64,000 nucleotides of DNA. It comes from an uncultured Olsenella sp. GTDB taxonomy: Bacteria > Actinomycetota > Coriobacteriia > Coriobacteriales > Atopobiaceae. The stretch covers positions 1 through 64,000 of the forward strand of contig UQIF01000002.1 in assembly GCA_900540955.1 (NCBI GenBank), given 5' to 3'. Positions within the stretch are counted from its first letter, which is position 1. Each line of letters starts with the position of its first letter. Shown here one piece after another: positions 45,746 through 53,562 of the stretch. The notes below the pieces were generated by a model. The model made no database searches. It saw only the letters and a list, made by a program, of their open reading frames with translations, and was not told the DNA's origin. The translations under genes were made by a program, and so were the position numbers.

Positions 45746-46413
45746 GCCATTGGAGCTGCGAGGGCGGCGTTTGCCGCCTCGCCGAGGATGACGAGGCGGC
45801 GCCGCTGAAGATCGGCGTTCTCGTCTCCGGCAGCGGGACCAACCTGCAGGCCATCATCGACCGTATCGCCGACGGCTCGCTCAACGCCGAGGTTGCGCTC
45901 GTGGTGTCGAGCCGTCCGGGCGTGCGCGGCATCGAGCGCGCGCAGGCCGCCGGCCTTCCGGTGCTCGTTATGGAGAAGTCCGAGTACGCCGAGCCTGAGG
46001 CCGCCGACGCAAAGATTGCCTCCGCCCTCAAGGAGGCGGGCTGCGAGTACGTGATCATGGCGGGGTACATGCGCATGGTCAGAAAGCCGCTGCTCGATGC
46101 GTACCCCGGCCGCATCGTCAACCTGCACCCGGCACTTCTTCCCAGCTTCAAGGGCGCGCACGCCATTCAGGACGCCTTCGACTACGGCGTCAAGGTCACG
46201 GGCGTGACGGTTCACTTCGCCGACGACAAGTACGACTGCGGCCCCATCATCGCGCAGCGTGCGCTGCCGGTGGAGGAGGACTGGGACGTCGATACCCTCG
46301 AGGAGCACATCCACGCCATTGAGCACGAGCTGTATCCCGAGGTCGTGGGCTGGCTCGCCGCCGGCCGCGTGCACCTGCGCGATGACGGCCGTGTGGACGT
46401 AGACCCTAAGTAG
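45742..46413 (+). CDS. purN: Phosphoribosylglycinamide formyltransferase PurN
   Basis: A 223-aa 10-formyl-THF-dependent transformylase, step three of purine synthesis. It shows LVSGSGTNLQAIID near residue 31, the active-site NLHPALLPSFKG near residue 127 with the catalytic Asn-His pair, and Asp in DDKYDCGP near residue 170. Compared with common PurN proteins it has about 20 extra N-terminal residues (MSHWSCEGGVCRLAEDDEAA). The ATGA overlap with purM fixes the start. Confidence 0.94.
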   Translation: MSHWSCEGGVCRLAEDDEAAPLKIGVLVSGSGTNLQAIIDRIADGSLNAEVALVVSSRPGVRGIERAQAAGLPVLVMEKSEYAEPEAADAKIASALKEAGCEYVIMAGYMRMVRKPLLDAYPGRIVNLHPALLPSFKGAHAIQDAFDYGVKVTGVTVHFADDKYDCGPIIAQRALPVEEDWDVDTLEEHIHAIEHELYPEVVGWLAAGRVHLRDDGRVDVDPK

Positions 46414-46453
46414 GCTCATCGCAATCTAGGCTCAAATCGCAGAGATTGTATTC

Positions 46454-46502
46454 AGCCGCCCGGCCGATTCTACGTTGTTTGCGAAGAAATGGTCGGGCGG
46501 CT
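46454..46502 (+). terminator. Terminator after purN
   Basis: A 12-bp stem with one G:U pair (AGCCGCCCGGCC with GGTCGGGCGGCT) and a loop of 25 bases, followed by TATTG. The loop is long, but this is the only hairpin between purN and the next operon. Confidence 0.6.
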
Positions 46503-46517
46503 TATTGCTAATGATTG

Positions 46518-46558
46518 AAGTTGTACCCATGATGTACAGTACAAAAACTGTACAACTT
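46518..46558. promoter_or_regulatory. Nested inverted repeats upstream of gntR (operator candidate)
   Basis: An outer perfect 9-bp pair (AAGTTGTAC at 46518-46526 and GTACAACTT at 46550-46558) encloses an inner perfect 7-bp pair (GTACAGT at 46534-46540 and ACTGTAC at 46547-46553). All arms contain GTAC. The arrangement about 30 bases before gntR fits an autoregulated GntR operator. Confidence 0.6.
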
Positions 46559-46585
46559 GCTCCGGGTGTTATCTGGTGACAATCG

Positions 46586-47335
46586 ATGGCTAAAGACGAT
46601 TCTTCGTCGTTGGACAAAACACAGGATCGGCCGCTCTATTTGCAGTTGGCGGACAAGATCAGAAACGAGATCGACCTGAAGGAATGGGCGGTTGGCTCGC
46701 GCATCCCGTCCGAGAACGAGATCGTCTCCTTGTGCCAGGTGTCTCGTGGCACGGTCCGCAAGGCCATCAAGCAGCTTGTGTCCGAGGGTCTTTTGGTCCA
46801 AAAGCACGGAAGCGGCACGTACGTGGCGGACGCGGACATCACGCACCCGGCGGGGACCAGGCCGCTTTCGTTCGCGGCGTCCCTTGCGCAGCAGGGCAAG
46901 CAGTTCAAGACCCGCGTCGTCGAGATGCGTGTCGTGCCGGCGTCCCTCGACGTTGCGGATGAGCTCGGCTTGAACGAAGGCGACAAGACCATGCTGCTGC
47001 GCCGCGTGCGCACGGTGGAGGGAAACCCGGTCCTTTGCCAGGAAAGCTGGTCGAATCTAGTGGCGTGTCCTGGCCTTGAGGACGTGGACTTCACCAAGGT
47101 GTCGATGTTCGACGCCGTCGAGCAGTGCTCGGGCGGCAGGATCTACCGTTCCGACATGCGCTACACCGCCCGCGTCGCGGGGCATGACCACGCGGAGCTT
47201 TTGGGCTGCGAGGACAACGCCGCGGTACTTGTTCTCGAACAGAACATCCGATTGGAGGACGGTCGCTCAATTGAGTGGTCTACAACGTGGCTGACTCCAG
47301 GACAGGCAATTGTAAGTACCGCATATCAGTTCTGA
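46586..47335 (+). CDS. GntR/HutC-family transcriptional regulator
   Basis: A 249-aa regulator. The N-terminal winged helix runs from about residue 17 to 82 (PLYLQLADKIRNEID, PSENEIVSLCQVSRGTVRKA). The C-terminal UTRA ligand domain runs from about residue 95 to 245, as in HutC, NagR and sugar-responsive members. The ligand is probably a phosphorylated sugar handled by the PTS genes that follow 70 bases downstream on the same strand. A palindromic site lies just upstream. It may be co-transcribed with the PTS genes, though a separate promoter before the EIIB gene is possible. Confidence 0.92.
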   Translation: MAKDDSSSLDKTQDRPLYLQLADKIRNEIDLKEWAVGSRIPSENEIVSLCQVSRGTVRKAIKQLVSEGLLVQKHGSGTYVADADITHPAGTRPLSFAASLAQQGKQFKTRVVEMRVVPASLDVADELGLNEGDKTMLLRRVRTVEGNPVLCQESWSNLVACPGLEDVDFTKVSMFDAVEQCSGGRIYRSDMRYTARVAGHDHAELLGCEDNAAVLVLEQNIRLEDGRSIEWSTTWLTPGQAIVSTAYQF

Positions 47336-47402
47336 GCGCATGAGATAGGTATTTATATAGAAATGAATCGACTGTCGTTGTCGATTCCGAAGGGAGAAAT
47401 AG

Positions 47403-47687
47403 ATGAAAAAGCTCGTAGTCGCATGCGGTTCTGGCGTTGCTACTTCCACGGCGGTCGCCTCTAAGATTAAGGACCTTCTTGACGCCAACGGCCTGGCTGG
47501 AACTTACCACATTGTGCAGTGCTCCATTGCGGAGGCTCCCTCTCAGTGTTCCGATGCTGTGTTGCTCGTCGCCACTACGATTGCGCCGGCGGATTTGAAT
47601 TGTCAGTTTGTGAGCGGTCTGCCGTTCCTTACGGGCATGGGTCGCGCTGCGGCGGAACAGCAAATCGTTGACATCATGTCGAGATAG
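47403..47687 (+). CDS. gatB: PTS galactitol-type EIIB component
   Basis: A 94-aa EIIB of the GatB family. The phosphocysteine is in the P-loop-like VVACGSGVATSTAVASKI near residue 8. It receives phosphate from EIIA and passes it to the incoming sugar at EIIC. AAGGGAG precedes the ATG at 47403. The EIIC gene follows after 67 bases. The symbol reflects family membership; the sugar need not be galactitol. Confidence 0.88.
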   Translation: MKKLVVACGSGVATSTAVASKIKDLLDANGLAGTYHIVQCSIAEAPSQCSDAVLLVATTIAPADLNCQFVSGLPFLTGMGRAAAEQQIVDIMSR

Positions 47688-47754
47688 CTACTCCTCCACC
47701 GGCATAAGGGGCTGCGGCCGTGGAAAAACGGCTTGTGTAGGAAAGAGAGAGACA

Positions 47755-49176
47755 TTGGACGCAATCGTTGCATTCTTCTCGGGGGTATCGAGTCTGGGAG
47801 TTTCTGTCGTCATGCCCATCGTGCTGACGATTCTGGGCGTTTTATTCGGCGCTGGGTTTGGCAAGAGTCTTAAGGCTGGCCTCACCGTTGGAGTCGGTTT
47901 TATCGGCTTGAATCTCGTGATCAACCAACTCATGGGCACCGACCTTGCAGCAGGAGTAACCGCCATGGTCGAGCGCTTCGGCCTTGAGCTGAGCGTCTTG
48001 GATGTTGGCTGGCCCGCCGCCTCCGCAATTGCGATGGGTTCTATTGTGGGAACCATCATCATCCCCCTAGGTCTTCTGGTGAACATCGTCATGCTGTTGA
48101 CCAACACCACGCAAACCGCTGACGTCGATATTTGGAACTACTGGCACTTCGCCTTCACCGGAGCCCTTGTCGCCATCGTCACCGATAACGTTGCCTTCGG
48201 CATTGCGGCCGCCATCATCAATGAGGTAATCGTCTTGATCGTGGGCGATGTAACAGCCCCACTGGTGGAGAAGTCGCTAGGACTCCCCGGCGTCTCTATT
48301 CCCCACGGCCTTGCCGGTGCGTATGCGCCCATTGCGTATGCGGTGAATTGGATTATCGATAGGGTTCCCTGTCTGAATAGGATCGATATCAATGTCCGCA
48401 CTATGCAAAAGAAGTTTGGTGTCTTTGGTGAGCCAATTCTTCTTGGTTCCATCATCGGCCTTTTAATCGGGCTTCTTGCCGGCTACGGGCTGCTGCCGGC
48501 GACTGCCGCTGACGGCAGCACCACCCCTTCCGTTCTTTCCATCGCCGTGCTCATGGGCGCTGTTATGGTGCTGATTCCAAAGATGGCTGCCCTGCTGATG
48601 GAAGGCCTCATGCCCGTCTCCGATGCGGCGTCCGCCTTCATTCAGAAGCGCTTCCAGAACCGCGGCAAGATTTATATCGGCCTCGACGCGGCCGTCGGCA
48701 CCGGCCATCCCGTGACGCTGACCATGGCACTGATTCTAGTCCCGGTCTCCATTTTCCTTGCCTTTGTCCTTCCCGGAAACAAGATGGTTCCGTTGGCTGA
48801 CCTGGCGGTAATTCCTTATATGCTCGTCCTGGTCACCCCGATTGTTCACGAGAACGGCTTCCGTGGCCTTTTGACCGGCATCGTGGTTTTGGCCGTCGGC
48901 TTCTACATCGCCACCGATTTGTCTCCGCTCATTACCAGTGCGGCGGCGAATGTTGGCTTCGATATGGGCGGAGCTGCCGCGATTTCGTCGATTTGCGACG
49001 GCGCCAACCCGCTTACTTGGATCATCACCCGCAGTGCGGACGTCCTTGGTCCTCTTGGCCTTGGTATCTGCGCTGCCGCTGCAGTCGCATTGGCGATCTG
49101 GAATCGCCAGCGTATCCTCAAGGAGGCTGCGCAAATGCACGACGTTGACGCAGCTGCCGCCAAGGATGCGCAGTAG
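47755..49176 (+). CDS. gatC: PTS galactitol-type EIIC permease
   Basis: A 473-aa integral membrane permease of the GatC family with about ten to twelve hydrophobic segments. Recognisable stretches are GAGFGKSLKAGLTVGVGFIG near residue 40 and VDIWNYWHFAFTGALVAIVT near residue 125. The TTG start at 47755, preceded by AGGAAAG, gives MDAIVAFFSGVSSLGVSVVM; the upstream part of the open frame is not typical. The C-terminal tail is polar. The matching EIIA is separate, 156 bases further on, past a hairpin. Confidence 0.9.
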   Translation: MDAIVAFFSGVSSLGVSVVMPIVLTILGVLFGAGFGKSLKAGLTVGVGFIGLNLVINQLMGTDLAAGVTAMVERFGLELSVLDVGWPAASAIAMGSIVGTIIIPLGLLVNIVMLLTNTTQTADVDIWNYWHFAFTGALVAIVTDNVAFGIAAAIINEVIVLIVGDVTAPLVEKSLGLPGVSIPHGLAGAYAPIAYAVNWIIDRVPCLNRIDINVRTMQKKFGVFGEPILLGSIIGLLIGLLAGYGLLPATAADGSTTPSVLSIAVLMGAVMVLIPKMAALLMEGLMPVSDAASAFIQKRFQNRGKIYIGLDAAVGTGHPVTLTMALILVPVSIFLAFVLPGNKMVPLADLAVIPYMLVLVTPIVHENGFRGLLTGIVVLAVGFYIATDLSPLITSAAANVGFDMGGAAAISSICDGANPLTWIITRSADVLGPLGLGICAAAAVALAIWNRQRILKEAAQMHDVDAAAAKDAQ

Positions 49177-49227
49177 GCCAAGTCTATAGCCCCACGGTCA
49201 GGGCAAGGGATGGGCGCCGACTGTGGA

Positions 49228-49255
49228 GGGTCCGTATCGAGCAAGATGCGGGCCC
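49228..49255 (+). terminator. Hairpin between EIIC and EIIA genes
   Basis: An 11-bp stem with two G:U pairs (GGGTCCGTATC with GATGCGGGCCC) and a GAGCAA loop, followed by TTCTTCTTTG. It looks like an intra-operon terminator or attenuator that would lower expression of EIIA relative to EIIB and EIIC. Confidence 0.65.
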
Positions 49256-49332
49256 TTCTTCTTTGGGGTCAAGATGCCATCCTTCTAAGGACGACAGTTG
49301 AAGGAAGAGCGGAAACAACAGGAGGATAAAGG

Positions 49333-49806
49333 ATGCCTGCAATCGATACCAGCCTGCTCAAGCCTGAGCTCGTCTTCTTTGACTTCGAGGCCGCCGATCG
49401 CCTCGACTTTTTCAAGAAGCTCGGCGAGAAGCTCAAGGAGGGCGGCTACGTCAAGGATTCCTGGCTCGACGCTATCCTTGAGCGCGAGAAGAACTATCCG
49501 ACCGGGCTCGAGTGCGCCTCGATCTCGGTGGCGCTTCCGCATGTGGACCCCAAGAACCTCATCAAGCCCTACATCGCGATCATCAAGCCGAAGGAGCCGA
49601 TCGAGTTCGACGGCATGGCCGATACTGGCCTCGTCAACGCGCAGCTCATCGTGAACCTCGGGCTTCTTGCTCACGAGGGGGGCCAGGTCGCGATGCTCCA
49701 GGCGTTTTTGGGCATCTTCATCGACGACGCGGCGTCCGCGGACATCATGTCCCAGACCACGCCGGAAGGTATGATTGAGACCGTGGTCAAGTACTGCGGG
49801 CAGTAG
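49333..49806 (+). CDS. PTS EIIA component (galactitol/fructose family)
   Basis: A 157-aa cytoplasmic EIIA of the PTS_EIIA_2 fold (GatA/FruA/MtlA type). The phosphohistidine is in SVALPHVDPKNL near residue 70. It receives phosphate from HPr and donates it to the EIIB encoded upstream. ACAGGAGGA precedes the ATG. Its place after gatB-gatC supports assignment to that transporter, with the order B-C-A rather than the enteric A-B-C. Confidence 0.88.
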   Translation: MPAIDTSLLKPELVFFDFEAADRLDFFKKLGEKLKEGGYVKDSWLDAILEREKNYPTGLECASISVALPHVDPKNLIKPYIAIIKPKEPIEFDGMADTGLVNAQLIVNLGLLAHEGGQVAMLQAFLGIFIDDAASADIMSQTTPEGMIETVVKYCGQ

Positions 49807-49829
49807 AGCTCGTAAAGAGTGCCAAAGCC

Positions 49830-49859
49830 GCCGCCGGGCACCTTCGGGTAGCCGGCGGC
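49830..49859 (+). terminator. Terminator after the galactitol-type PTS operon
   Basis: An 8-bp stem (GCCGCCGG with CCGGCGGC) and a 14-base loop are followed by ATTTTGTT. It separates the PTS operon from the convergent deoR-type gene. Confidence 0.75.
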
Positions 49860-49887
49860 ATTTTGTTGGCGGGTTGGCGCGGCGTGC

Positions 49888-50661
49888 CTAGACGCGGCGG
49901 ATTTCGTGGATGCCCGCCTCCAGAAGCACCTCGACGTCCTCGTCGGTGGCGCCTGTGTCAGTGATCAGCAGGTTGACACGGCTGAGGTCGGCATAGCTGA
50001 AACCTGCGCTGATGCCGAGCTTGCGCGAATCGGCAAGAAGGACCATGCGCTCGCTGCGCTCTACCATGAGGGAGTTGACGATGGCCTCCTGCTGTGTGGT
50101 CGACGTGATGCCGCCGGTGAGGCTGATGCCGGCGCAGCCGACGAAGCAGGTGCTCGCAGCGACGCTGCGGATGTTCGAGAGCGCGAACTCCCCGGAAAGA
50201 ACCCCGCGTGGCGGACGCACCTCGCCGCCGGTTACGAGCACCATGCCGCCCTCGGGAGTGGGGAGGTCCTGTCCATGAAGGCTATTGGTGACCACCGTGA
50301 CGCCGTGGGCGTCCAAGTATTTGATGGCTCCGAGCGCAGTTGAGCTGGTGTTGACAAACAGCAGCTCCCGGTCGGTCACGAGCGCCGCCGCCGCTTGGGC
50401 TATGCGTGACTTTGCATCCTCGAAAGGATCGGCGGCAGCCCCCTGCCCATCGGCGGCGCCTTCGGAAAGAAGCGCCTCGCCGTAGCGGCGCGTGACCTGC
50501 CCTCGTGCCTCGAGCTCGTCGAGATCGCGGCGAACCGTCAACGAGCTGATGCCCAGTTTCTCGGAGAGCTCGGCCACGCTGACGCGGCCTTTCTCCCGAA
50601 GTAGATTGAGTATGGTCTGGCGCCGCTGCTCCACGAAGCCGCGGCTCTTTTTGTCTGCCAT
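49888..50661 (-). CDS. DeoR-family transcriptional regulator (UlaR-like)
   Basis: A 257-aa repressor. The DeoR-type HTH is at residues about 10-62 (RRQTILNLLREKGRVSVAEL, LTVRRDLDELEARG). The C-terminal sensor domain of the ISOCOT fold follows, with the DeoR pattern VTNSLHGQDL, VFCGG-like TGGEVRPPRG and LLADSRKLG. It is divergent from the ula operon across a 311-base spacer with several operator-like repeats, so regulation of that operon by a phosphorylated sugar is likely. In Escherichia coli the ula operon is also controlled by a DeoR protein, UlaR. Confidence 0.9.
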   Translation of the reverse strand: MADKKSRGFVEQRRQTILNLLREKGRVSVAELSEKLGISSLTVRRDLDELEARGQVTRRYGEALLSEGAADGQGAAADPFEDAKSRIAQAAAALVTDRELLFVNTSSTALGAIKYLDAHGVTVVTNSLHGQDLPTPEGGMVLVTGGEVRPPRGVLSGEFALSNIRSVAASTCFVGCAGISLTGGITSTTQQEAIVNSLMVERSERMVLLADSRKLGISAGFSYADLSRVNLLITDTGATDEDVEVLLEAGIHEIRRV

Positions 50662-50719
50662 GGGACCTGCCTTGATTAGAGCTCTTGTTCATAAGTATAG
50701 GGAACATAAACTGAGCTGG

Positions 50720-50738
50720 TCGTTCAATCGTTGAACGA
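50720..50738. promoter_or_regulatory. Palindrome in the deoR-ula spacer
   Basis: TCGTTCAA and TTGAACGA form a perfect 8-bp inverted repeat around TCG. It lies about 60 bases upstream of the deoR-type start codon and may be its autoregulatory operator. The spacer 50662-50972 holds no gene. Confidence 0.55.
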
Positions 50739-50773
50739 TTTGGATTATTCGATAGTCACACCTTAGCAGAAAC

Positions 50774-50790
50774 GAACAATGTGATTGTTC
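50774..50790. promoter_or_regulatory. Second inverted repeat in the deoR-ula spacer
   Basis: GAACAA and TTGTTC flank TGTGA. Related ACGAAC/GTTCGT half-sites occur at about 50772, 50852 and 50899-50916, so the spacer has at least four half-sites of one kind, typical for DeoR-family repression loops. Confidence 0.5.
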
Positions 50791-50972
50791 TACCTATTTC
50801 TTTACAACCGTCTACCGTGAAAAACCTACCGTTCACGTCGATTCTATCCAAAACGAACATTTAAGATGAACAGTTAAGCTATAACAGAGCCAGTAAGACG
50901 TTCGTAACGTTCGAACACTATGAACGGTGATATCGTAATTGATCATGGCATCGAGGAAAGGAGAGGTCCCGG

Positions 50973-51440
50973 ATGCTTTTGAAGGAAATCGCCGAGAAGA
51001 AGCGTTATGCCTTCGTCGAGGGGCAACTGGATTGGAGGGAAGCACTTCGTCAGTGTTGCAAGCCTTTGGAGGCTGAGGGCCTTGTTGAGCCCGTCTACGC
51101 TGATGTGATCATCGAGAACGTTGAGAAAAATGGTCCCTACATCGTTTTGGTTCCAGGCGTCGCGATGCCCCACACTACCGAGAACGCCCAGGGTTGCAAT
51201 GGTACCGGCATCGGATTCATGCGCAGTGCCGAGTCCGTGCACTTCGATGAGGAGAACCCGACGCCCGACACCGACGCGCAGATCTTCTTTACCCTGTGCT
51301 CCACCAACCAGGACGAACACTTCAAAAACATGCAACGCCTGATGGCGGTCCTCACTAATGAGGAGGCCGTCGAGAAGCTCAAGGCGGCGACCTCGCCCGA
51401 GGATCTCCTCGAGATTGACGCCATGGTCGGAGACGAATAG
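50973..51440 (+). CDS. ulaC: PTS ascorbate-type EIIA component
   Basis: A 155-aa EIIA of the UlaC/mannitol-like fold. The phosphohistidine is in PGVAMPHTTENAQG near residue 67. It phosphorylates the EIIB encoded two genes downstream. AAAGGAGAGG lies before the ATG. It heads the first ula operon (C-A-B order, then a propeller protein, UlaG and UlaE) and is divergent from the deoR-type regulator. Confidence 0.87.
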   Translation: MLLKEIAEKKRYAFVEGQLDWREALRQCCKPLEAEGLVEPVYADVIIENVEKNGPYIVLVPGVAMPHTTENAQGCNGTGIGFMRSAESVHFDEENPTPDTDAQIFFTLCSTNQDEHFKNMQRLMAVLTNEEAVEKLKAATSPEDLLEIDAMVGDE

Positions 51441-51506
51441 GCGCGATCGACTAACTACTATCGGGGTTGCCACGGGGCATCTCCGCAAAGGAATGAAAGG
51501 AAGCAC

Positions 51507-53009
51507 ATGGACGTCTTAATGGGCATTTGGACGTGGATCGTCAACAACATCCTCACCCAGCCCGCCTACTTTATCGGCTTGATCGTCGTCCTCGGCTATG
51601 CACTCATGAAGAAGCCTTGGTACGACATCCTCGCCGGCTTTATCAAGGCAGTCATCGGCTACCAGATACTTATGGTCGGTTCCTCGGGCCTCACCAGCGC
51701 CTTCCGCCCGGTCCTCGTCGGCCTGCAGACTCGCTTTAATATGAACGCCTGCGTCATCGACCCGTACTTCGGCCAGAACGCCGTTCAGGCTGCCATGGAG
51801 GACACCAGCTCCGCTGCACTGTCCTTCATCTCTGGTAAGTCCTTCTCGCTCGTCATGTTCCTGCTGCTTTTCGCCTTCATTCTGAACATCGTGCTCGTGG
51901 CTTTCCGCAAGGTCACCAAGTGCCGCGCGCTCTTTACCACGGGCCACGTTCAGGTTCAGCAGTCCGCCCTAGCGTTCTTCCTGATTCTCTTTGCGTTTCC
52001 CGCCCTTAAAGACCAGGACTGGGCCGTCCTCGCGATCATGACCGTTCTTCTTGGCCTTTACTGGGCCGTTGGCTCCAACCTCTGCATCCGTCCTTCCCAG
52101 GAGCTCACTGACGGCGCCGGCCTCACCATCGCTCACCAGCAGATGTTCGGCGTCTATCTCGCTTCCAAGGCCGCCGACTGGATGAACAAGCACTCAAAGA
52201 AGGAGTCCAAGAACGTAGACGACATCAAGCTCCCCGGCTTCCTGAAGATCTTCAACGAGAACCTCGTCGCCACTGCTATCCTCATGACCGCGTTCTTCGG
52301 CACTATCCTCGTTATCCTCGGCCGCGACTTCCTCGTCGAGCAGAAGTTCATGAAGGAGTCTCAGGACTTCTTTATGTACATCCTGACGACTTCCTTCGAG
52401 TTCGCCGTGTACCTCTCGATTCTTCAGCTCGGCGTCCGAACCTTCGTCACTGAGCTCACCAACTCCTTCCAGGGCATCTCCTCCAAGCTCCTCAAGGGCT
52501 CCGTCCCCGGCGTCGACTGCGCCGTCACCTTCGGCTTCGGCGCTCCCAACGCCGTTACCATCGGCTTCCTCTTTGGTGCTCTTGGCCAGTTCCTCGCCAT
52601 CGGCATTCTGCTGCTGCTCAAGTCCCCCGTCGTTATCATGGCCGGCTTCGTGCCCCTGTTCTTCGACAACGCCGTTATCGGCGTGTACGCCAACGACAAG
52701 GGTGGTCTGCGCGCCTGCTGCGTTCTGCCGTTCGTCTCCGGTCTTATCCAGGTCTTCGGCTCCGCGTTCATCGCCGGCATGACGGGTCTGGCCGCCTACG
52801 GTGGATACATTGGCATGTGGGACTGGGCGGCCGTCTGGCCGATCATGACCGTGATCATGAAGTACCTCGGCGTCTTCGGCATCGTCATCTGTGCCGCCGC
52901 GCTCATCGCGATCCCGCAGATCCAGTACCGCAAGCACAAGGAGACCTACTTCCTTGAGGTCGAGGATTGGCAGAAGTGCAAGGAGATGCGCGCCAACGGC
53001 ACCAAGTAG
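51507..53009 (+). CDS. ulaA: PTS ascorbate-type EIIC permease
   Basis: A 500-aa UlaA-family permease with about eleven membrane segments. Family features are GYALMKKPWYDILAGFIKAV near residue 30, the QVQQSALAFF region, and GSVPGVDCAVTFGFGAPNAV near residue 330, the conserved substrate-site stretch. The C-terminal cytoplasmic tail (YRKHKETYFLEVEDWQKCKE) is polar. Family substrates are L-ascorbate and related acids. Codon use is strongly biased to C-ending codons, which suggests high expression. Confidence 0.92.
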   Translation: MDVLMGIWTWIVNNILTQPAYFIGLIVVLGYALMKKPWYDILAGFIKAVIGYQILMVGSSGLTSAFRPVLVGLQTRFNMNACVIDPYFGQNAVQAAMEDTSSAALSFISGKSFSLVMFLLLFAFILNIVLVAFRKVTKCRALFTTGHVQVQQSALAFFLILFAFPALKDQDWAVLAIMTVLLGLYWAVGSNLCIRPSQELTDGAGLTIAHQQMFGVYLASKAADWMNKHSKKESKNVDDIKLPGFLKIFNENLVATAILMTAFFGTILVILGRDFLVEQKFMKESQDFFMYILTTSFEFAVYLSILQLGVRTFVTELTNSFQGISSKLLKGSVPGVDCAVTFGFGAPNAVTIGFLFGALGQFLAIGILLLLKSPVVIMAGFVPLFFDNAVIGVYANDKGGLRACCVLPFVSGLIQVFGSAFIAGMTGLAAYGGYIGMWDWAAVWPIMTVIMKYLGVFGIVICAAALIAIPQIQYRKHKETYFLEVEDWQKCKEMRANGTK

Positions 53010-53068
53010 CCATGCTGCCCAAGACCCCATGTGTTATTAGAGCCACCAGAAAGTTACTTACCAGCTCT

Positions 53069-53098
53069 AAGGGGCGGTCGGACCGCCGGTCGCCCCTT
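53069..53098 (+). other. Hairpin between ulaA and ulaB genes
   Basis: AAGGGGCG and CGCCCCTT enclose a further GGCGGT/ACCGCC pair; CTG and A-rich sequence follow. It may be a processing site or attenuator in the 155-base gap. Confidence 0.45.
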
Positions 53099-53164
53099 CT
53101 GTAAAAAGAAGCCCGGGAAGCCCGGGGCGGAACCCGGCACGGCCGGGTGGAAACGGAGAGAACA

Positions 53165-53473
53165 ATGAACGCTAGGATCCTCGTCGCCTGCGCGAACGGT
53201 GCCGGCACTTCCCTCATGATGAAGATGACCGCCGAGCGCGTGACCAAGAAGCTCGGCATGGGCGTCGCCGACATTCACCACTGTGCGCTGTCCGAGGGCG
53301 TCTCGGTCGCCCGTCAGTACGACATCGTGTTCAGCCCCCTCAACTTCGTGAACATGTACGACGCCGCGGAGAAGGCCGGCGTGACCGTCATCGGCCTGCG
53401 TAATGTGCTGTCCGACGCCGAGATGGAGCAGCACCTTGTTGAGACCGGCGCTGCCGAGAAGTTCAAGGCTTAG
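53165..53473 (+). CDS. ulaB: PTS ascorbate-type EIIB component
   Basis: A 102-aa EIIB. The phosphocysteine is in ILVACANGAGTSLMMKMTAE near residue 9, the Lac/Ula-type loop. The ATG at 53165 follows GGAGAG. Together with the UlaC and UlaA proteins it completes one transporter. A hairpin at 53499-53520 follows the stop codon. Confidence 0.88.
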   Translation: MNARILVACANGAGTSLMMKMTAERVTKKLGMGVADIHHCALSEGVSVARQYDIVFSPLNFVNMYDAAEKAGVTVIGLRNVLSDAEMEQHLVETGAAEKFKA

Positions 53474-53498
53474 TTTTTCAGGCTTCTTTCCAAGGGTA

Positions 53499-53520
53499 CT
53501 TGCCGAAAAAGCGCGGCAAG
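53499..53520 (+). other. Hairpin before the propeller gene
   Basis: CTTGCCG and CGGCAAG form a perfect 7-bp stem with an 8-base A-rich loop. A hairpin with the same arm sequence in the opposite order lies after the next gene at 54629-54647. Confidence 0.6.
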
Positions 53521-53562
53521 CCAACGTCACCTGATCGATTCCAAAGGGATAAGGCACACACG

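Noticed and set aside
46432..46617. Small minus-strand frame at the purN-gntR gap
   Set aside because: It overlaps the terminator, the operator repeats and the gntR start, has no ribosome binding site and no recognisable protein.
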